From Aequitasia sp047973235 (GTDB lineage Bacteria > Bacillota > Clostridia > Lachnospirales > Lachnospiraceae): a stretch of DNA of 64,000 bases. The notes beneath the pieces are model-generated. The model was not told the DNA's origin and did no database searches. It saw nothing but the letters and a program-made list of their open reading frames with translations. The position numbers were made by a program, and so were the translations under genes. The DNA lies in contig JBKEBP010000197.1 of NCBI GenBank assembly GCA_047973235.1, positions 1 through 64,000 of the forward strand, in the 5' to 3' direction. Of the stretch, positions 22,801 to 30,282 are shown in pieces. How positions within the stretch are numbered: the stretch's first letter is position 1; each line of letters starts with the position of its first letter.

Positions 22801-25032
22801 TTTGAACTATCAGAAGCGAGCTCAAATCAGAATAGAATTTATGAATATACTACAGGCAAATGGATATTAATTGAACAAAATAATCCGTCAGTCGAAAATC
22901 CTTACGATCCGCTTAAGGGAACTATGGGAGCGAGTCCGATTAATAGGATAATAAACCGCATAAGACAATTTGATGGTTCGGAAATTAGTAAATTGATGGA
23001 TCCATATGCTGAAGAAGTATCGAATAATTCAAGGCTTACATGGCGATTAGAAAAATACAGTGCCGGTAAGTGGATACCCGAAGCGGACGTGGAGTATGAA
23101 ATATTCTATGGCGAAGGTGGAAGCATTGCTGATAGTAATAAGATAAAGAAGACTGATAAAAATGGACTGATTCGGATTTATAAAAACGATAAGGGATTAC
23201 CAATGGTTCGTTTCTTGAATGCCTTAGTAAAGATTAATTTATATTCAGGAATGAAAGATGGAGATCTAAGACTCGTAGAGGTTATGGAGGAAACAGATCC
23301 GTCATGGGGTATGCTGAGTGGATATGCTGATAAAGATGGAATCAGCAGTCTTGAAACATCACCTGATAATGCTATAGCTTTTGTAAATGATAATAGAAGC
23401 GCATACATCGAGGTTGCAAAGCAAACAACTTATGAGTTGAAGGATGAATTTACAATTATCGTAAAACAGGTAATGTCCATTAATAATAATCCGGTTGAGA
23501 ACCCGGAGGATATTGCAGGAGCAGTTGCACATGGAGGAATACCATACACAATATATTCAATTGATAATGTGAAGCAGGGAACAGGTGTTACTACTGCTAA
23601 AGGCGAGGTTAAGCTAAAGGCAGGTCAATATGCAGTTCTGGAAGTCGTAGGTAATACATGGTGGACAGCTGAAGAAGTGATACCTACGGGTATGAATCTG
23701 GATAGTCTTGAAGGAACACCTAAGCACTTAACACAAAAGCTGGATAAAAACCTCATGCTTTTAAATGCATATCTTATTCAACCGATTGTTATAACTAGGG
23801 ATATGGTTAAAAAAGGCTCATTCATGGATGAGAACAATAATATTATATCTATGACAGATGGAGTAATTACTATTCCGGAAATAATAATTGATGAAACCGG
23901 CAGAAAACGATTAGTTGTTGGTATAGGGGATAGAGCATTTTCAGACTATACGAAGGATGATAAAGGTAAAGAAATAGCGGATCCATTAGGTTGTGGGTTC
24001 ACTGAAATTGTAATACCTAATAGCGTAACGAGTATCGGTGAGGGAGCATTTTATAAATATGATTTACTTGAGAAAGTAACGCTGCCTTCCGAGTTAAAAG
24101 AAATTAAGGCAAATACATTTAAGTTATGTACAGCATTGGAGAATATAGATATACCAAATAGTGTGGAGGTTATAAATGAATCGGCTTTCCAAGATTGCGT
24201 TGAGTTAAAGTCTGTGAACTTCATAGATACTCCGGCGGGATCGGCAAGACTAGAAACAATTTCGAACCGTGCTTTTATGGGATGTATTAATATAATCACT
24301 CTAGATTTACCTGATAGTCTGAAAACTATTGAAGATAATGCGTTTAATAATTGCAGCGCTTTGGAGGATATCGAATTTTCCAGCAATTTATCAGAAATTG
24401 GATTTAGAGCATTTGCAGAGTGTAGTGCTATTAAATCTTTGGATTTTCCATTGAGTTTAAGAAAAATTGGAGAAAGAGCTTTTTATGATTGTGTAGCAGT
24501 AGAGACTATTGATTTTAACGAAGGTCTAATAGATATTGGCGACCGTGCTTTCATACAGTGTGAAATATTAAAGGCGATAGTATTACCTGACAGTTTAGAA
24601 ACTTTGGGAGTATATGCTTTCCAAAATTGTTATAAAGCAGAAGACCTGTATATAGGAAGAAGTCTAAAAGTGATTAATCAAGGTGTATTTGCAGGTACTG
24701 GAATTAAAGGAGAATTAAAAATTCCCAATAATGTAACTCATATTGTTATGGAAGCTTTTGCATATAATTTGCACATAACTTCAGTTGTATTTGAAGACCC
24801 TAGTACAAGTGATAATGGAATTAAGGATATTGGTTCTTTTGCTTTTGGAGGTTCAGGCAAAATTACTACTATTACGATACCTTCAAGTATAGAGACAATA
24901 TTTGCGTCGGCATTTTCAATTTCAAGCGATCCTTATAATTTAACAATAACAATTAAAAAACCTGAGAATAGCGTACTAGGCAGTCCTTGGGGTGCAAATC
25001 CCATTAATACCACAGTAATATGGGCACCATAG
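16783..25032 (+). CDS. Giant multi-domain adhesin ending in BspA-type leucine-rich repeats
   Basis: About 2,749 residues. I chose TTG 16783 because GGAGG lies 7 bases upstream, inside the small-pilin gene, giving a clean signal peptide (RIFDLVLVSLLMLSLLVSPL). Approximate layout: residues 30-310 secreted, with a very acidic Glu/Asp-rich stretch (about 105-305); 310-1400 a large head region that I do not recognise; 1400-2350 about seven beta-sandwich modules of Cna-B/DUF5979 type (FEFALTMIDDETGK, FEFTFKLLIEG, FTMQVLDENDNP and similar starts, ending in VxE or KETES strands); 2390-2749 about twelve LRR_5 repeats (IGEGAFYKYDLLEKVTLP pattern), ending with the normal BspA cap SPWGANPINTTVIW. Signal-rich but with no LPXTG-like motif, final membrane helix or basic tail. 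It is probably an adhesin presented with the pilus. Confidence 0.88.
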   Translation: MKNKREIRIDKNRIFDLVLVSLLMLSLLVSPLSNLTLTAGDVNDEGSNNVSLEDLSGSVEKGSTANISGSITLLPEENILDQYKIIVYDKNEYKNGDEDNKVLQEVVINAEDEIQANEIELNKSDPDEKNQDEEKEQGRFELYNLVQGEYRLEFVSMDEEFEPLKYSLPEVSDDGKEDEYTITLNSAKEDEDYFLYMEVIVKENEEKEYNIELIKEELPLEVDDKEVQTDETKGNDSIEDEPITIEDSRQDEEKDKEEASTPVDQEGTPIGEETKDSEDEDESEESIKIEDLKELQVDEVGAALEAKPVISASLSDELLRNNKNTLPWSLSLNYIEEQSAYHALEYAEDYDGNGIKGTGHVKYQVDFFTRQKLWANAVEIRIPSVIFTNRHGAAVLPTDIAIPRGTKDNPTVSASTRFNWYMDDMTGELVFFNYADILKGTTSGFQVLYSFAGMDVIDGSEWTWKPKVKVIRDILDENEEEEVSVGTEEDNVNLPTLTGKVDTKTTLTSVSKSVDGQGPIHSRAEVISYSYYDKEEDMPTKYQGDGFFNHSYMKWRVYVRGEGNQPAQILIKDETIDTVDKDGNIVAGEVLGIKDTRNSSFVPFTETKYDGYIGVILHNSKNNYEYTGEYIILVAYPKLATNTIVTNKITGLVNSMDNVDDDVHMSSTARAQWVEYKWPAEDGMFRVDKAVVDTTDTELNDQRVRHKGTLESWLEVYKTSKSAGQNLNGLKYTTFSSTLAFSHTHEITGPNAGKKKEGDNQVETSTMDDAMFIQSDTGTARMLTDSDYYYSSVFVRLEQANFDFFQDTLPLEESGPMDIYAMYKEQTTWTLVATVPWSSSMTYRFTDTQLAQEPWRVKAVNSTRNARTLTHIDVNVTMRHNSPAMTTILSENPGYAYINNLAATTGRLYDGSKWTNVDFAWSSNQAVYGQLPALILPQVESINNNLYGGKNYVFRNSASTQVGGINKSGHMRKGVHVNNSIGADRIEMRYTLDAYEGYNIYSEDGVNRIKRYGTDMAIQNRYEVVFYDLLPFGVVFDPSVNPSAGRATALGTAGTVITATSDAQVELDFDASRDVVSNYNGTGRTMITFRVAYTGADPSTYISSFNKWITGWQITFGATCKNNYSGFLRTQENISAFMPGKNDNRPLEVHSDIAYPDNGTYPDNSYIDFGKGDLDNDGNKTESVMYAKVGIGQNTVLGYNAALSKTVKADDNDFGDPTQIAKVGLGEGYKYQVIYEVADNVKDVVLFDRLENYKNENLSNPNLASEVWYGKFQGLSLSNFTIVGIKPVVYYNKKRDAKLPEHGVETAAEILSNSSYGWVKATEWTHGNDAVQAIAIDISKYDNGNDYILEKGVSLRYEISMKAPTNVKDEIYTYNSPYAYAYNNVNDSPQTVEGNYVRVKLHEREDLEIEKQLVGNTPSEVKDTSFEFALTMIDDETGKTIPFDQRIYKLYQQNNSGAWVEVPGVHSTNHNGILFLYGGQKAVFESILDYKDIIVVERESRYWEQEVFDNIDEVNSTENHMARKLLFKNKFRPILYTSKSLQSVPSRVNESDFEFTFKLLIEGIVAKNVEYWYVVAARIDGGYPELDQSKGDNGKGYTDDNGYFKIKKGDIISFTPGEAGIEYTLIEVDGANANDDFFCEEPEITRTLPVLGTHSVITNYYKWKDLELTKQLTHQEPEESTQEFTMQVLDENDNPVIGNVWVLLDKFGNDTATKGVLDNEGKFTLAFAGATVRIEGLEAGKTFTIKETESGALYEPVNNGIIEVKMPKYATSVKGSITNDWLMRDLTVEKIVVYDFEDADEVSEALSTVFEMEVYIDNKLLVNKDYVVYEDGKIVAPNTRNTGADGTVKIKHNESAVFKDVALKGTSYKVIETVKGGYNQILPVGNEPNEGTLIDDVVASFTNSKADATFSFEKNYEGISDNDKKVIDLIKQKDSKLREELKVTFTLRVTPPNSTSSYIWPKVDQVVNVNDTVENKKYTTIWKAGESITLKPWEMVTLVVTEPGATFELSEASSNQNRIYEYTTGKWILIEQNNPSVENPYDPLKGTMGASPINRIINRIRQFDGSEISKLMDPYAEEVSNNSRLTWRLEKYSAGKWIPEADVEYEIFYGEGGSIADSNKIKKTDKNGLIRIYKNDKGLPMVRFLNALVKINLYSGMKDGDLRLVEVMEETDPSWGMLSGYADKDGISSLETSPDNAIAFVNDNRSAYIEVAKQTTYELKDEFTIIVKQVMSINNNPVENPEDIAGAVAHGGIPYTIYSIDNVKQGTGVTTAKGEVKLKAGQYAVLEVVGNTWWTAEEVIPTGMNLDSLEGTPKHLTQKLDKNLMLLNAYLIQPIVITRDMVKKGSFMDENNNIISMTDGVITIPEIIIDETGRKRLVVGIGDRAFSDYTKDDKGKEIADPLGCGFTEIVIPNSVTSIGEGAFYKYDLLEKVTLPSELKEIKANTFKLCTALENIDIPNSVEVINESAFQDCVELKSVNFIDTPAGSARLETISNRAFMGCINIITLDLPDSLKTIEDNAFNNCSALEDIEFSSNLSEIGFRAFAECSAIKSLDFPLSLRKIGERAFYDCVAVETIDFNEGLIDIGDRAFIQCEILKAIVLPDSLETLGVYAFQNCYKAEDLYIGRSLKVINQGVFAGTGIKGELKIPNNVTHIVMEAFAYNLHITSVVFEDPSTSDNGIKDIGSFAFGGSGKITTITIPSSIETIFASAFSISSDPYNLTITIKKPENSVLGSPWGANPINTTVIWAP

Positions 25033-25034
25033 AG

Positions 25035-25083
25035 AGGAGGGAGCCTTAGTGGGAGTCTGTACTCCCACTAAGTAAAATATATG
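25035..25083 (+). promoter_or_regulatory. Shine-Dalgarno, 12-bp hairpin and 8-codon ORF before the second LPETG gene
   Basis: AGGAGGGAG (25035-25043) is followed by a perfect 12-base stem CTTAGTGGGAGT/ACTCCCACTAAG (25045-25072, loop CTGT), then eight bases to ATG 25081. No other ribosome site precedes that ATG. The Shine-Dalgarno is also correctly spaced for GTG 25049, which opens MGVCTPTK and stops at 25073-25075, five bases before the ATG. Either the folded hairpin brings the Shine-Dalgarno to the ATG, or the mini-ORF delivers ribosomes for reinitiation. Confidence 0.6.
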
Positions 25084-27915
25084 AATAGAATATTGAAGTA
25101 TTATAAAAGAATTATATCATTTGCATTTGCATTCTCTCTTCTTTTTGGAATAGCGTTATCTTCTAAAGCGCAAGAAGAGGTGCCAAGAGCGACATTTACT
25201 AATCACCAGCCTATAGAAACTACTCTGCGTTTTACTAAAAATGTTGAGGGCGCAGATGATATGGATTTGTCAAACGTAGTATTTAACTTTTCAATTAAGT
25301 TTATAAGAGGAGGAGTAGATCAAAATCCAAGGGACCACCTTTACAAAGTTTTTAAAGGGGAGACGCAGATGTTTCTTTGGACAAAAGATGGAGATGGGGA
25401 AGACCAATTGATAGAAGCAGCGGAGCAACCGGATTCAGATGATCCTCAAAAACAATATGTAAAAACGGATTATAGAGCTAAACCTGATGGCTCATTTACT
25501 CTTAAGGCAGGTCAAACAGCTGTTTTCGAAGACTTGGTTATAGCAGATCAATATGAAATCCATGAGTTCGATTTACCTGATAATTTTACACAATCATATC
25601 CGGGCATGACTGATTCGACTACGCCCGGGGTTGTAACAGGAACGATTGAGCCGATCGGAGATAAAAGCTATATGACGAATCGATATGTTTATAGCGATGA
25701 CATGGTTATTACTAAAAGATTAGATTTACCGACAGGATATTTTGCACCGGATGAAGAGGAATTTACCTTTGTAATCTCATTAGCGGGAGAACCTTGCAAC
25801 GAACGGCTGTATATTCTTACTGATTTGGCAACCGATAAAGAGGAAGAAGCATATACAGACGAAAACGGTGTATTTAAGTTAAAGGGAAATCAAACGGCAA
25901 CGTTTAAAGATGTTGAAACAAATATAGATTACTCTGTAGAAGAAACAAATACAGGCAGTTGGTACCCGATAGGCACGAAAAGACATGCAGGCTCAACATC
26001 CAATTTAATGTTTATTGACTTTCTTAATGGTAGGGCATCGTTTTATGTAAGAAAACAACTGTATAATAAAGATCTTACTCCTACAACACCGGGAAATCCG
26101 GAAAAAGCACCAACGGCCGATGAAAAAGAGGATGTTATAAAATTCCTTTTTGTACTAGCGCATAAAGATGGTTCTTCATTTGAAGGTGCTGAGTACTATA
26201 TTTATAATGATATGACGGGTAAAGTTGTAGACGATATCATTAGAAAGACAAACAGTAAAGGCGAGTTCTACCTTAAGCCGGGGCAAACTGCGATGTTTAT
26301 CGATATCCCGGTTGGTACAGGGTATCAAGTAAAAGAGGTAGCAGATCCCGAATATGTTCAGATAGCACCGACTGAAAGTGAAGGTTACACAAATAAAACA
26401 GTAAAGGCACGAGCAGACGAAATTCACACCTTTATGAATAAGATAATTGACCTTACTGCTTCTATCTCTGTTACAAAACATGTAGCGTATGATGGTGAAG
26501 CACCTGAGGCCGATGAGAAATTTACTTTCATTCTATACAAGCGTGAAAAAGATAATGATGACAAATTTATAGACACACCAATGTCCAATATGCAATATAC
26601 TATTACAAAAGGAACGGATATATATTCATATAAGACTGACAGTGAAGGCAAATTCACACTTTCTGATAATGTGACTGCAGTTTTTCCGATACTACCGGTA
26701 GATACAGTGTATGTAGTTAAGGAGGTTCAGATTCCATCGGGATATACAGTCGACATGGTGGAGCAATCGGGACATCTGACATTTCAAAACACTATCAATT
26801 TTAAATTTACCAATAAGTATATTCCACCTGAATTCAGAAAGATAATGGTAGAAGATGACGGAACATATATAGGCAGCACGGATTCTGTTTCATTAGGAGA
26901 TAAAGTAAATTATCAGGTAGAGATACTTATTCCACAGTGGGACACTAGCAGTCCTAGTGGAAAGGAATTAGCAATTTTGGAAATATCAGACATTATGTCA
27001 CAGGGACTAAGTTATAACAACGACCTTAATATAGAGATAACAGCTGCAAATGGCGCGGATCCGGCAGGAGATATTGTTGGAGGAAAGAAAGACAAGGGAT
27101 CTCTAGGAAACCCATACGCATGGGACTATAATCTGGTATCGATTAATAACACAACAGGTGAGACAGTATGGTCAGATAATGAACATGGATTTGCACTAGA
27201 GTTTGATAGTGAATGGTTAATGAAGAATTCCGGTTCTCGAATCAGACTTACATATACGGCAACAGTAAATGACAAAGCTCTTATGGGAAGTAATGAAGAA
27301 GAAAAAAATAAGAATAAAAATGTAATAAAGGTACTATATAATAAAGACTTAGATGACCCGGCGGATCTTACTGAAGATAGTGATTATGCAGAAGTGTATA
27401 CTTATGGAATCATGATAGATAAGTTCGCAAAGGGAAGTGTTGTGAATCCATATTTGCTGCTTGAGGGTGCTGAGTTTGGAATATATTTAGACGCAGAATG
27501 TACTAAACCTGCTAGAGATCCGGCTACATTAACTACAGATAAGGACGGTTTAGCTTTATTCTCCGGATTAGCAGAGGGTACTTACTATCTAAAGGAGATA
27601 AGGTCACCTGAGGGATATAAGCTTCTCATCAATCCTATTAAAATAGAGATAATTGCAGATAGAGATTCTAAGAATGAACTGACAGGAGAATATAAGGTAA
27701 AAGTAAATGATATTACTATCAATGCTACAAAAGGGGAGCATATTATACAATATGACCCTAAAGGAGGTATTACTACTGTCGCAGTCAGAAATCAAAAAGA
27801 TTTTAGTCTGCCCGAAACAGGTGCATTTGATACATATTGGGTACTTATGGCAATTGCAATAGGAGTAATGATAGTGTTTATTAGAATCAGTATGAAGAAA
27901 AATAAAAAAGAGTAA
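25081..27915 (+). CDS. Large multi-domain LPETG surface protein / accessory pilin
   Basis: A 944-residue surface protein. Residues 1-31 form a signal peptide. Four or so Cna-B/DUF5979-type modules follow (about 45-205, 210-330, 335-470, 475-595), each starting with VTK/TKR-like strands and containing TAxFxDx boundaries. Residues about 600-780 resemble the second domain of the major pilin (VNYQVEILIPQWDTSSPSGK), and about 785-900 form a Cna-B domain with E-box YYLKEIRSPEGYKLL. LPETG at 910-914, a membrane helix and KKNKKE complete a sorting signal. The last 350 residues are thus a paralogue of the major pilin. It lacks an obvious WxxxVxVYPK motif, so it may be a tip or accessory pilin. Translation start is unusual (see the hairpin at 25035-25083). 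Confidence 0.9.
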   Translation: MNRILKYYKRIISFAFAFSLLFGIALSSKAQEEVPRATFTNHQPIETTLRFTKNVEGADDMDLSNVVFNFSIKFIRGGVDQNPRDHLYKVFKGETQMFLWTKDGDGEDQLIEAAEQPDSDDPQKQYVKTDYRAKPDGSFTLKAGQTAVFEDLVIADQYEIHEFDLPDNFTQSYPGMTDSTTPGVVTGTIEPIGDKSYMTNRYVYSDDMVITKRLDLPTGYFAPDEEEFTFVISLAGEPCNERLYILTDLATDKEEEAYTDENGVFKLKGNQTATFKDVETNIDYSVEETNTGSWYPIGTKRHAGSTSNLMFIDFLNGRASFYVRKQLYNKDLTPTTPGNPEKAPTADEKEDVIKFLFVLAHKDGSSFEGAEYYIYNDMTGKVVDDIIRKTNSKGEFYLKPGQTAMFIDIPVGTGYQVKEVADPEYVQIAPTESEGYTNKTVKARADEIHTFMNKIIDLTASISVTKHVAYDGEAPEADEKFTFILYKREKDNDDKFIDTPMSNMQYTITKGTDIYSYKTDSEGKFTLSDNVTAVFPILPVDTVYVVKEVQIPSGYTVDMVEQSGHLTFQNTINFKFTNKYIPPEFRKIMVEDDGTYIGSTDSVSLGDKVNYQVEILIPQWDTSSPSGKELAILEISDIMSQGLSYNNDLNIEITAANGADPAGDIVGGKKDKGSLGNPYAWDYNLVSINNTTGETVWSDNEHGFALEFDSEWLMKNSGSRIRLTYTATVNDKALMGSNEEEKNKNKNVIKVLYNKDLDDPADLTEDSDYAEVYTYGIMIDKFAKGSVVNPYLLLEGAEFGIYLDAECTKPARDPATLTTDKDGLALFSGLAEGTYYLKEIRSPEGYKLLINPIKIEIIADRDSKNELTGEYKVKVNDITINATKGEHIIQYDPKGGITTVAVRNQKDFSLPETGAFDTYWVLMAIAIGVMIVFIRISMKKNKKE

Positions 27916-27922
27916 TTAAAAT

Positions 27923-27963
27923 ATACAAAAGACTTCTTATTTTCTAAGAGAGGTCTTTTGTAT
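27923..27963 (+). terminator. Terminator between the LPETG gene and the third sortase
   Basis: ATACAAAAGAC.TCTTA pairs with TAAGA.GGTCTTTTGTAT. T residues lie in the descending arm. It would leave the sortase gene dependent on read-through or on an unrecognised promoter. Confidence 0.75.
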
Positions 27964-27980
27964 CTGTTGGGGAAAAAGGG

Positions 27981-28862
27981 ATGAGTAATAGAAAATATAT
28001 TGTAATGTTTGTTACATTTTTTTTGATGTTTATTGGCATTATGGATTATCCGTTTATATCACAGATGCTTAATGAAATAGATCAAACAGAGGTCGCAAGA
28101 GACTACGACGTTATTGTTGATAATATGGATGTAGATATACGTAAAAAACATCTGGAGGAAGCAAGAGAATATAACAGAGCTTTAGCAGAAGAATCTGCGC
28201 TAAGTTATCACGCTCCTTTTGAGGAAGAGTCTTTGGATGAATGGTATAATACGCTATTGGATATCAAAGCAGATCTCATCATGGCATCCATAGAGATACC
28301 GGCTATAGACGTTTTTATACCTATACATCACGGAACAGATCCGGACGTGTTAGAGATTGGACTTGGTCATTTAAAAGTGTCATCTCTACCTGTAGGAGGA
28401 GAGAATACCCATGCAGTAATTACAGGACATAGAGCACTGCCTAATAATAGATTGTTTACTGATCTGGATCAGTTGGAAAATGGAGACATATTTCTCATAA
28501 GAGTTGTCGATGAAATATTGGCATATGAGGTGCACGAAGTTCAAGTTGTGGAACCACACCAAATTGAGGCACTTAAGATAGAAGATGGTAAGGACTTGGT
28601 AACATTGATTACATGTACGCCTTATGGTGTTAATACTCATCGTATATTTGTGCATGGACATAGGATACCTTATAACGAAGCTGTCGAAAGGCTAACGCCA
28701 CCTCCTGATAGAATAGGTTTCTGGGCAAAATGGTGGTGGCTGATATTAACTATACTGCTACTTTTATGGATGATAGCGTTAGTATACTGGTTTACTCACA
28801 AAAATAATAAAGAAAATAATACAAACAATGGAAATGTTGATAACATTATTGGCAATCAATAA
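27981..28862 (+). CDS. srtC: Class C (pilin-polymerising) sortase, third copy
   Basis: A 293-residue paralogue of the two sortases at 11-13 kb: N-terminal membrane helix ending in IMDYPFI, catalytic domain, C-terminal helix (WWWLILTILLLLWMIALVYWF) and an Asn/Lys-rich tail. Catalytic His is in VITGHRALP, Cys in LITCTPYGVNTHR, Arg in NTHRIFVHGHR. The lid region reads APF in place of DPF. It lies after the large LPETG protein and may handle that substrate or the small pilin. The ribosome site is weak (GGGG..AAAGGG before ATG). Confidence 0.92.
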   Translation: MSNRKYIVMFVTFFLMFIGIMDYPFISQMLNEIDQTEVARDYDVIVDNMDVDIRKKHLEEAREYNRALAEESALSYHAPFEEESLDEWYNTLLDIKADLIMASIEIPAIDVFIPIHHGTDPDVLEIGLGHLKVSSLPVGGENTHAVITGHRALPNNRLFTDLDQLENGDIFLIRVVDEILAYEVHEVQVVEPHQIEALKIEDGKDLVTLITCTPYGVNTHRIFVHGHRIPYNEAVERLTPPPDRIGFWAKWWWLILTILLLLWMIALVYWFTHKNNKENNTNNGNVDNIIGNQ

Positions 28863-29001
28863 TACAAATAATTGTTTATAAATTAATGAATAAGGATGTT
28901 TTTATGGAGGAACAGTAAATTATATGCGCATTGTTAATAATAGATTATAAATTAGTTGAAGTACTGTTAAAATTATACGTTATGTGCCATTTATAGGGAT
29001 G

Positions 29002-29030
29002 TTGACTCCGTAATAATGGTTGCGTTATAT
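29002..29030 (+). promoter_or_regulatory. Promoter of the receiver/coiled-coil operon
   Basis: TTGACT (29002-29007), 17 bases, TTATAT (29025-29030), followed by a strong GGGGGGAG ribosome site before ATG 29073. It indicates that the operon is transcribed independently of the sortase. Confidence 0.6.
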
Positions 29031-29072
29031 TTATGATGTAAAAAACGTTGTACTTGGGGGGAGTGAAAACGT

Positions 29073-29459
29073 ATGTTAGGAAGAATACTTTTAGTGGATG
29101 ATGATTTTAGTTATGCAAATAGCTTCAAGGCGGTTATGGAAGATGCAGGATATGAGGTGAATTACATTTCTTGTGCGGTTGAAGCGATAAAAGAATATGC
29201 TAAAACACCACTGGACTTTGATATGGTGATTGCAGAATATATGTCAGGTGGTTTTGAGGGATTAGATAGTTTTAAGTTGATTTCGATTTTAAAAGGTATC
29301 AATAAATCTTTAAAGTGTATTTTTTTAACTTCATCTTCGAATGAAGAGATTGAGATTAAAGCACTGGAAATGAGTGCAGATCGTTTTATAAGTAAAGATA
29401 AAAGTCTGAAGGTTATTACCCATTATGTCGATGATTTGATGCGCAGATTGAGAAGATAA
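29073..29459 (+). CDS. Stand-alone receiver-domain protein with Glu in place of the phospho-acceptor Asp
   Basis: A 128-residue receiver domain without an output domain. The acidic cluster is present (LLVDDDF), as are the hydroxyl residue in IFLTSSS and Lys in FISKDKS. By alignment with the regulator at 9426 (VISDYKMD against VIAEYMSG) the acceptor Asp is Glu55. Glu can mimic a phosphorylated Asp, so the protein may be permanently 'on' or act only as a binding platform. The first 120 residues are otherwise closest in style to that regulator (both carry an 'R-(Y/F)-(L/I)-SKDKS' segment), suggesting common origin. The coiled-coil gene follows after 14 bases, so the two are probably co-expressed. 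Confidence 0.85.
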   Translation: MLGRILLVDDDFSYANSFKAVMEDAGYEVNYISCAVEAIKEYAKTPLDFDMVIAEYMSGGFEGLDSFKLISILKGINKSLKCIFLTSSSNEEIEIKALEMSADRFISKDKSLKVITHYVDDLMRRLRR

Positions 29460-29473
29460 AAGTATATTACAAT

Positions 29474-30247
29474 ATGCAAAGTGAGGAGCATCAAGTAATT
29501 TCTGACAACATAGAAATATTGAACGGAAAACTTCAGAAGAAGAAAGCGTCTGCTATTCAAGAAATGCGAGAACTTGTTGAACAGTATAACGAGGCGGTAC
29601 GAAGAGAAGAACGTTATATAAAGGAACTCGATGATGACCTTTATAAGCAAAATGATAATATATACAACCTGAAGAAAGAATGTATAGAAGTACAGGATAG
29701 AATTGAAAACAAGGCTGATGAAGTCGTTGAATCTGACGATATGATGGAGTTGCAAGATATATTTCTTGAAGCAAAGGAAGAATCTCGTAAGTATGTGAAG
29801 GAACAGACTTTACAAACTGAGCAGGAACTTCAGGAGATTCAAAGCAAAAGTGCAGAAATTATTGCATCTGCGAAAGAAGAAGCAGCTAAGTTACAGGCTA
29901 ATTTAGTAGAGAATCATATGAGATCAATTAATGCACAAAGAGAAGAGTATGCAAGAGAGAGAAGAGAATTCGAACAGATGAAGGTGGATATGTTGAGCAA
30001 ATCACAGGAAATAGTTGCTAGTGCAAATATTGAACGTGAGCAAGCGATGATGGCATCTGAAGAAATAATGAAAGAAGTTGACGATAACTTACAACGCATT
30101 GATCTAAAAGAAAAGGTTATTGACGAAAAAGTTGTTCCGTTGCTAAATAAGAATTTTGGAGCTCTTGAAAATGGATTTGATGAATTGAGACTCCAACTTA
30201 CAAAAACAATGGATGAATTTGCAAATATTGCAGAAGGATTACAATAA
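29474..30247 (+). CDS. Coiled-coil protein of unknown function
   Basis: A 257-residue, highly charged, almost wholly alpha-helical protein without signal peptide or membrane helix. Long Glu/Lys/Gln-rich heptad-like stretches run from about residue 15 to 215 (for example ERYIKELDDDLYKQNDNIY and AREREEFEQ-like segments), with an Ala/Ser-rich zone SAEIIASAKEEAAKLQANL in the middle and a second IVASAN copy later. It resembles the tails of DivIVA-type and other scaffold proteins, but I cannot name a family. The ribosome site of ATG 29474 is weak, consistent with coupling to the receiver gene 14 bases upstream. The next gene is a related coiled-coil protein, 35 bases downstream. Confidence 0.7.
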   Translation: MQSEEHQVISDNIEILNGKLQKKKASAIQEMRELVEQYNEAVRREERYIKELDDDLYKQNDNIYNLKKECIEVQDRIENKADEVVESDDMMELQDIFLEAKEESRKYVKEQTLQTEQELQEIQSKSAEIIASAKEEAAKLQANLVENHMRSINAQREEYARERREFEQMKVDMLSKSQEIVASANIEREQAMMASEEIMKEVDDNLQRIDLKEKVIDEKVVPLLNKNFGALENGFDELRLQLTKTMDEFANIAEGLQ

Positions 30248-30282
30248 TAGTATACATAGGATAAAGGACAAGGGGGATAACA

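Noticed and set aside
16783..25032. Hidden LPXTG signal in the giant adhesin
   Set aside because: No such motif is present near the C-terminus; the end matches a normal LRR cap and the next gene starts 49 bases later.
28922..28950. Short ATG frame with GGAGG upstream after the third sortase
   Set aside because: Only 8 codons and poor spacing; no evidence of coupling to the next gene.
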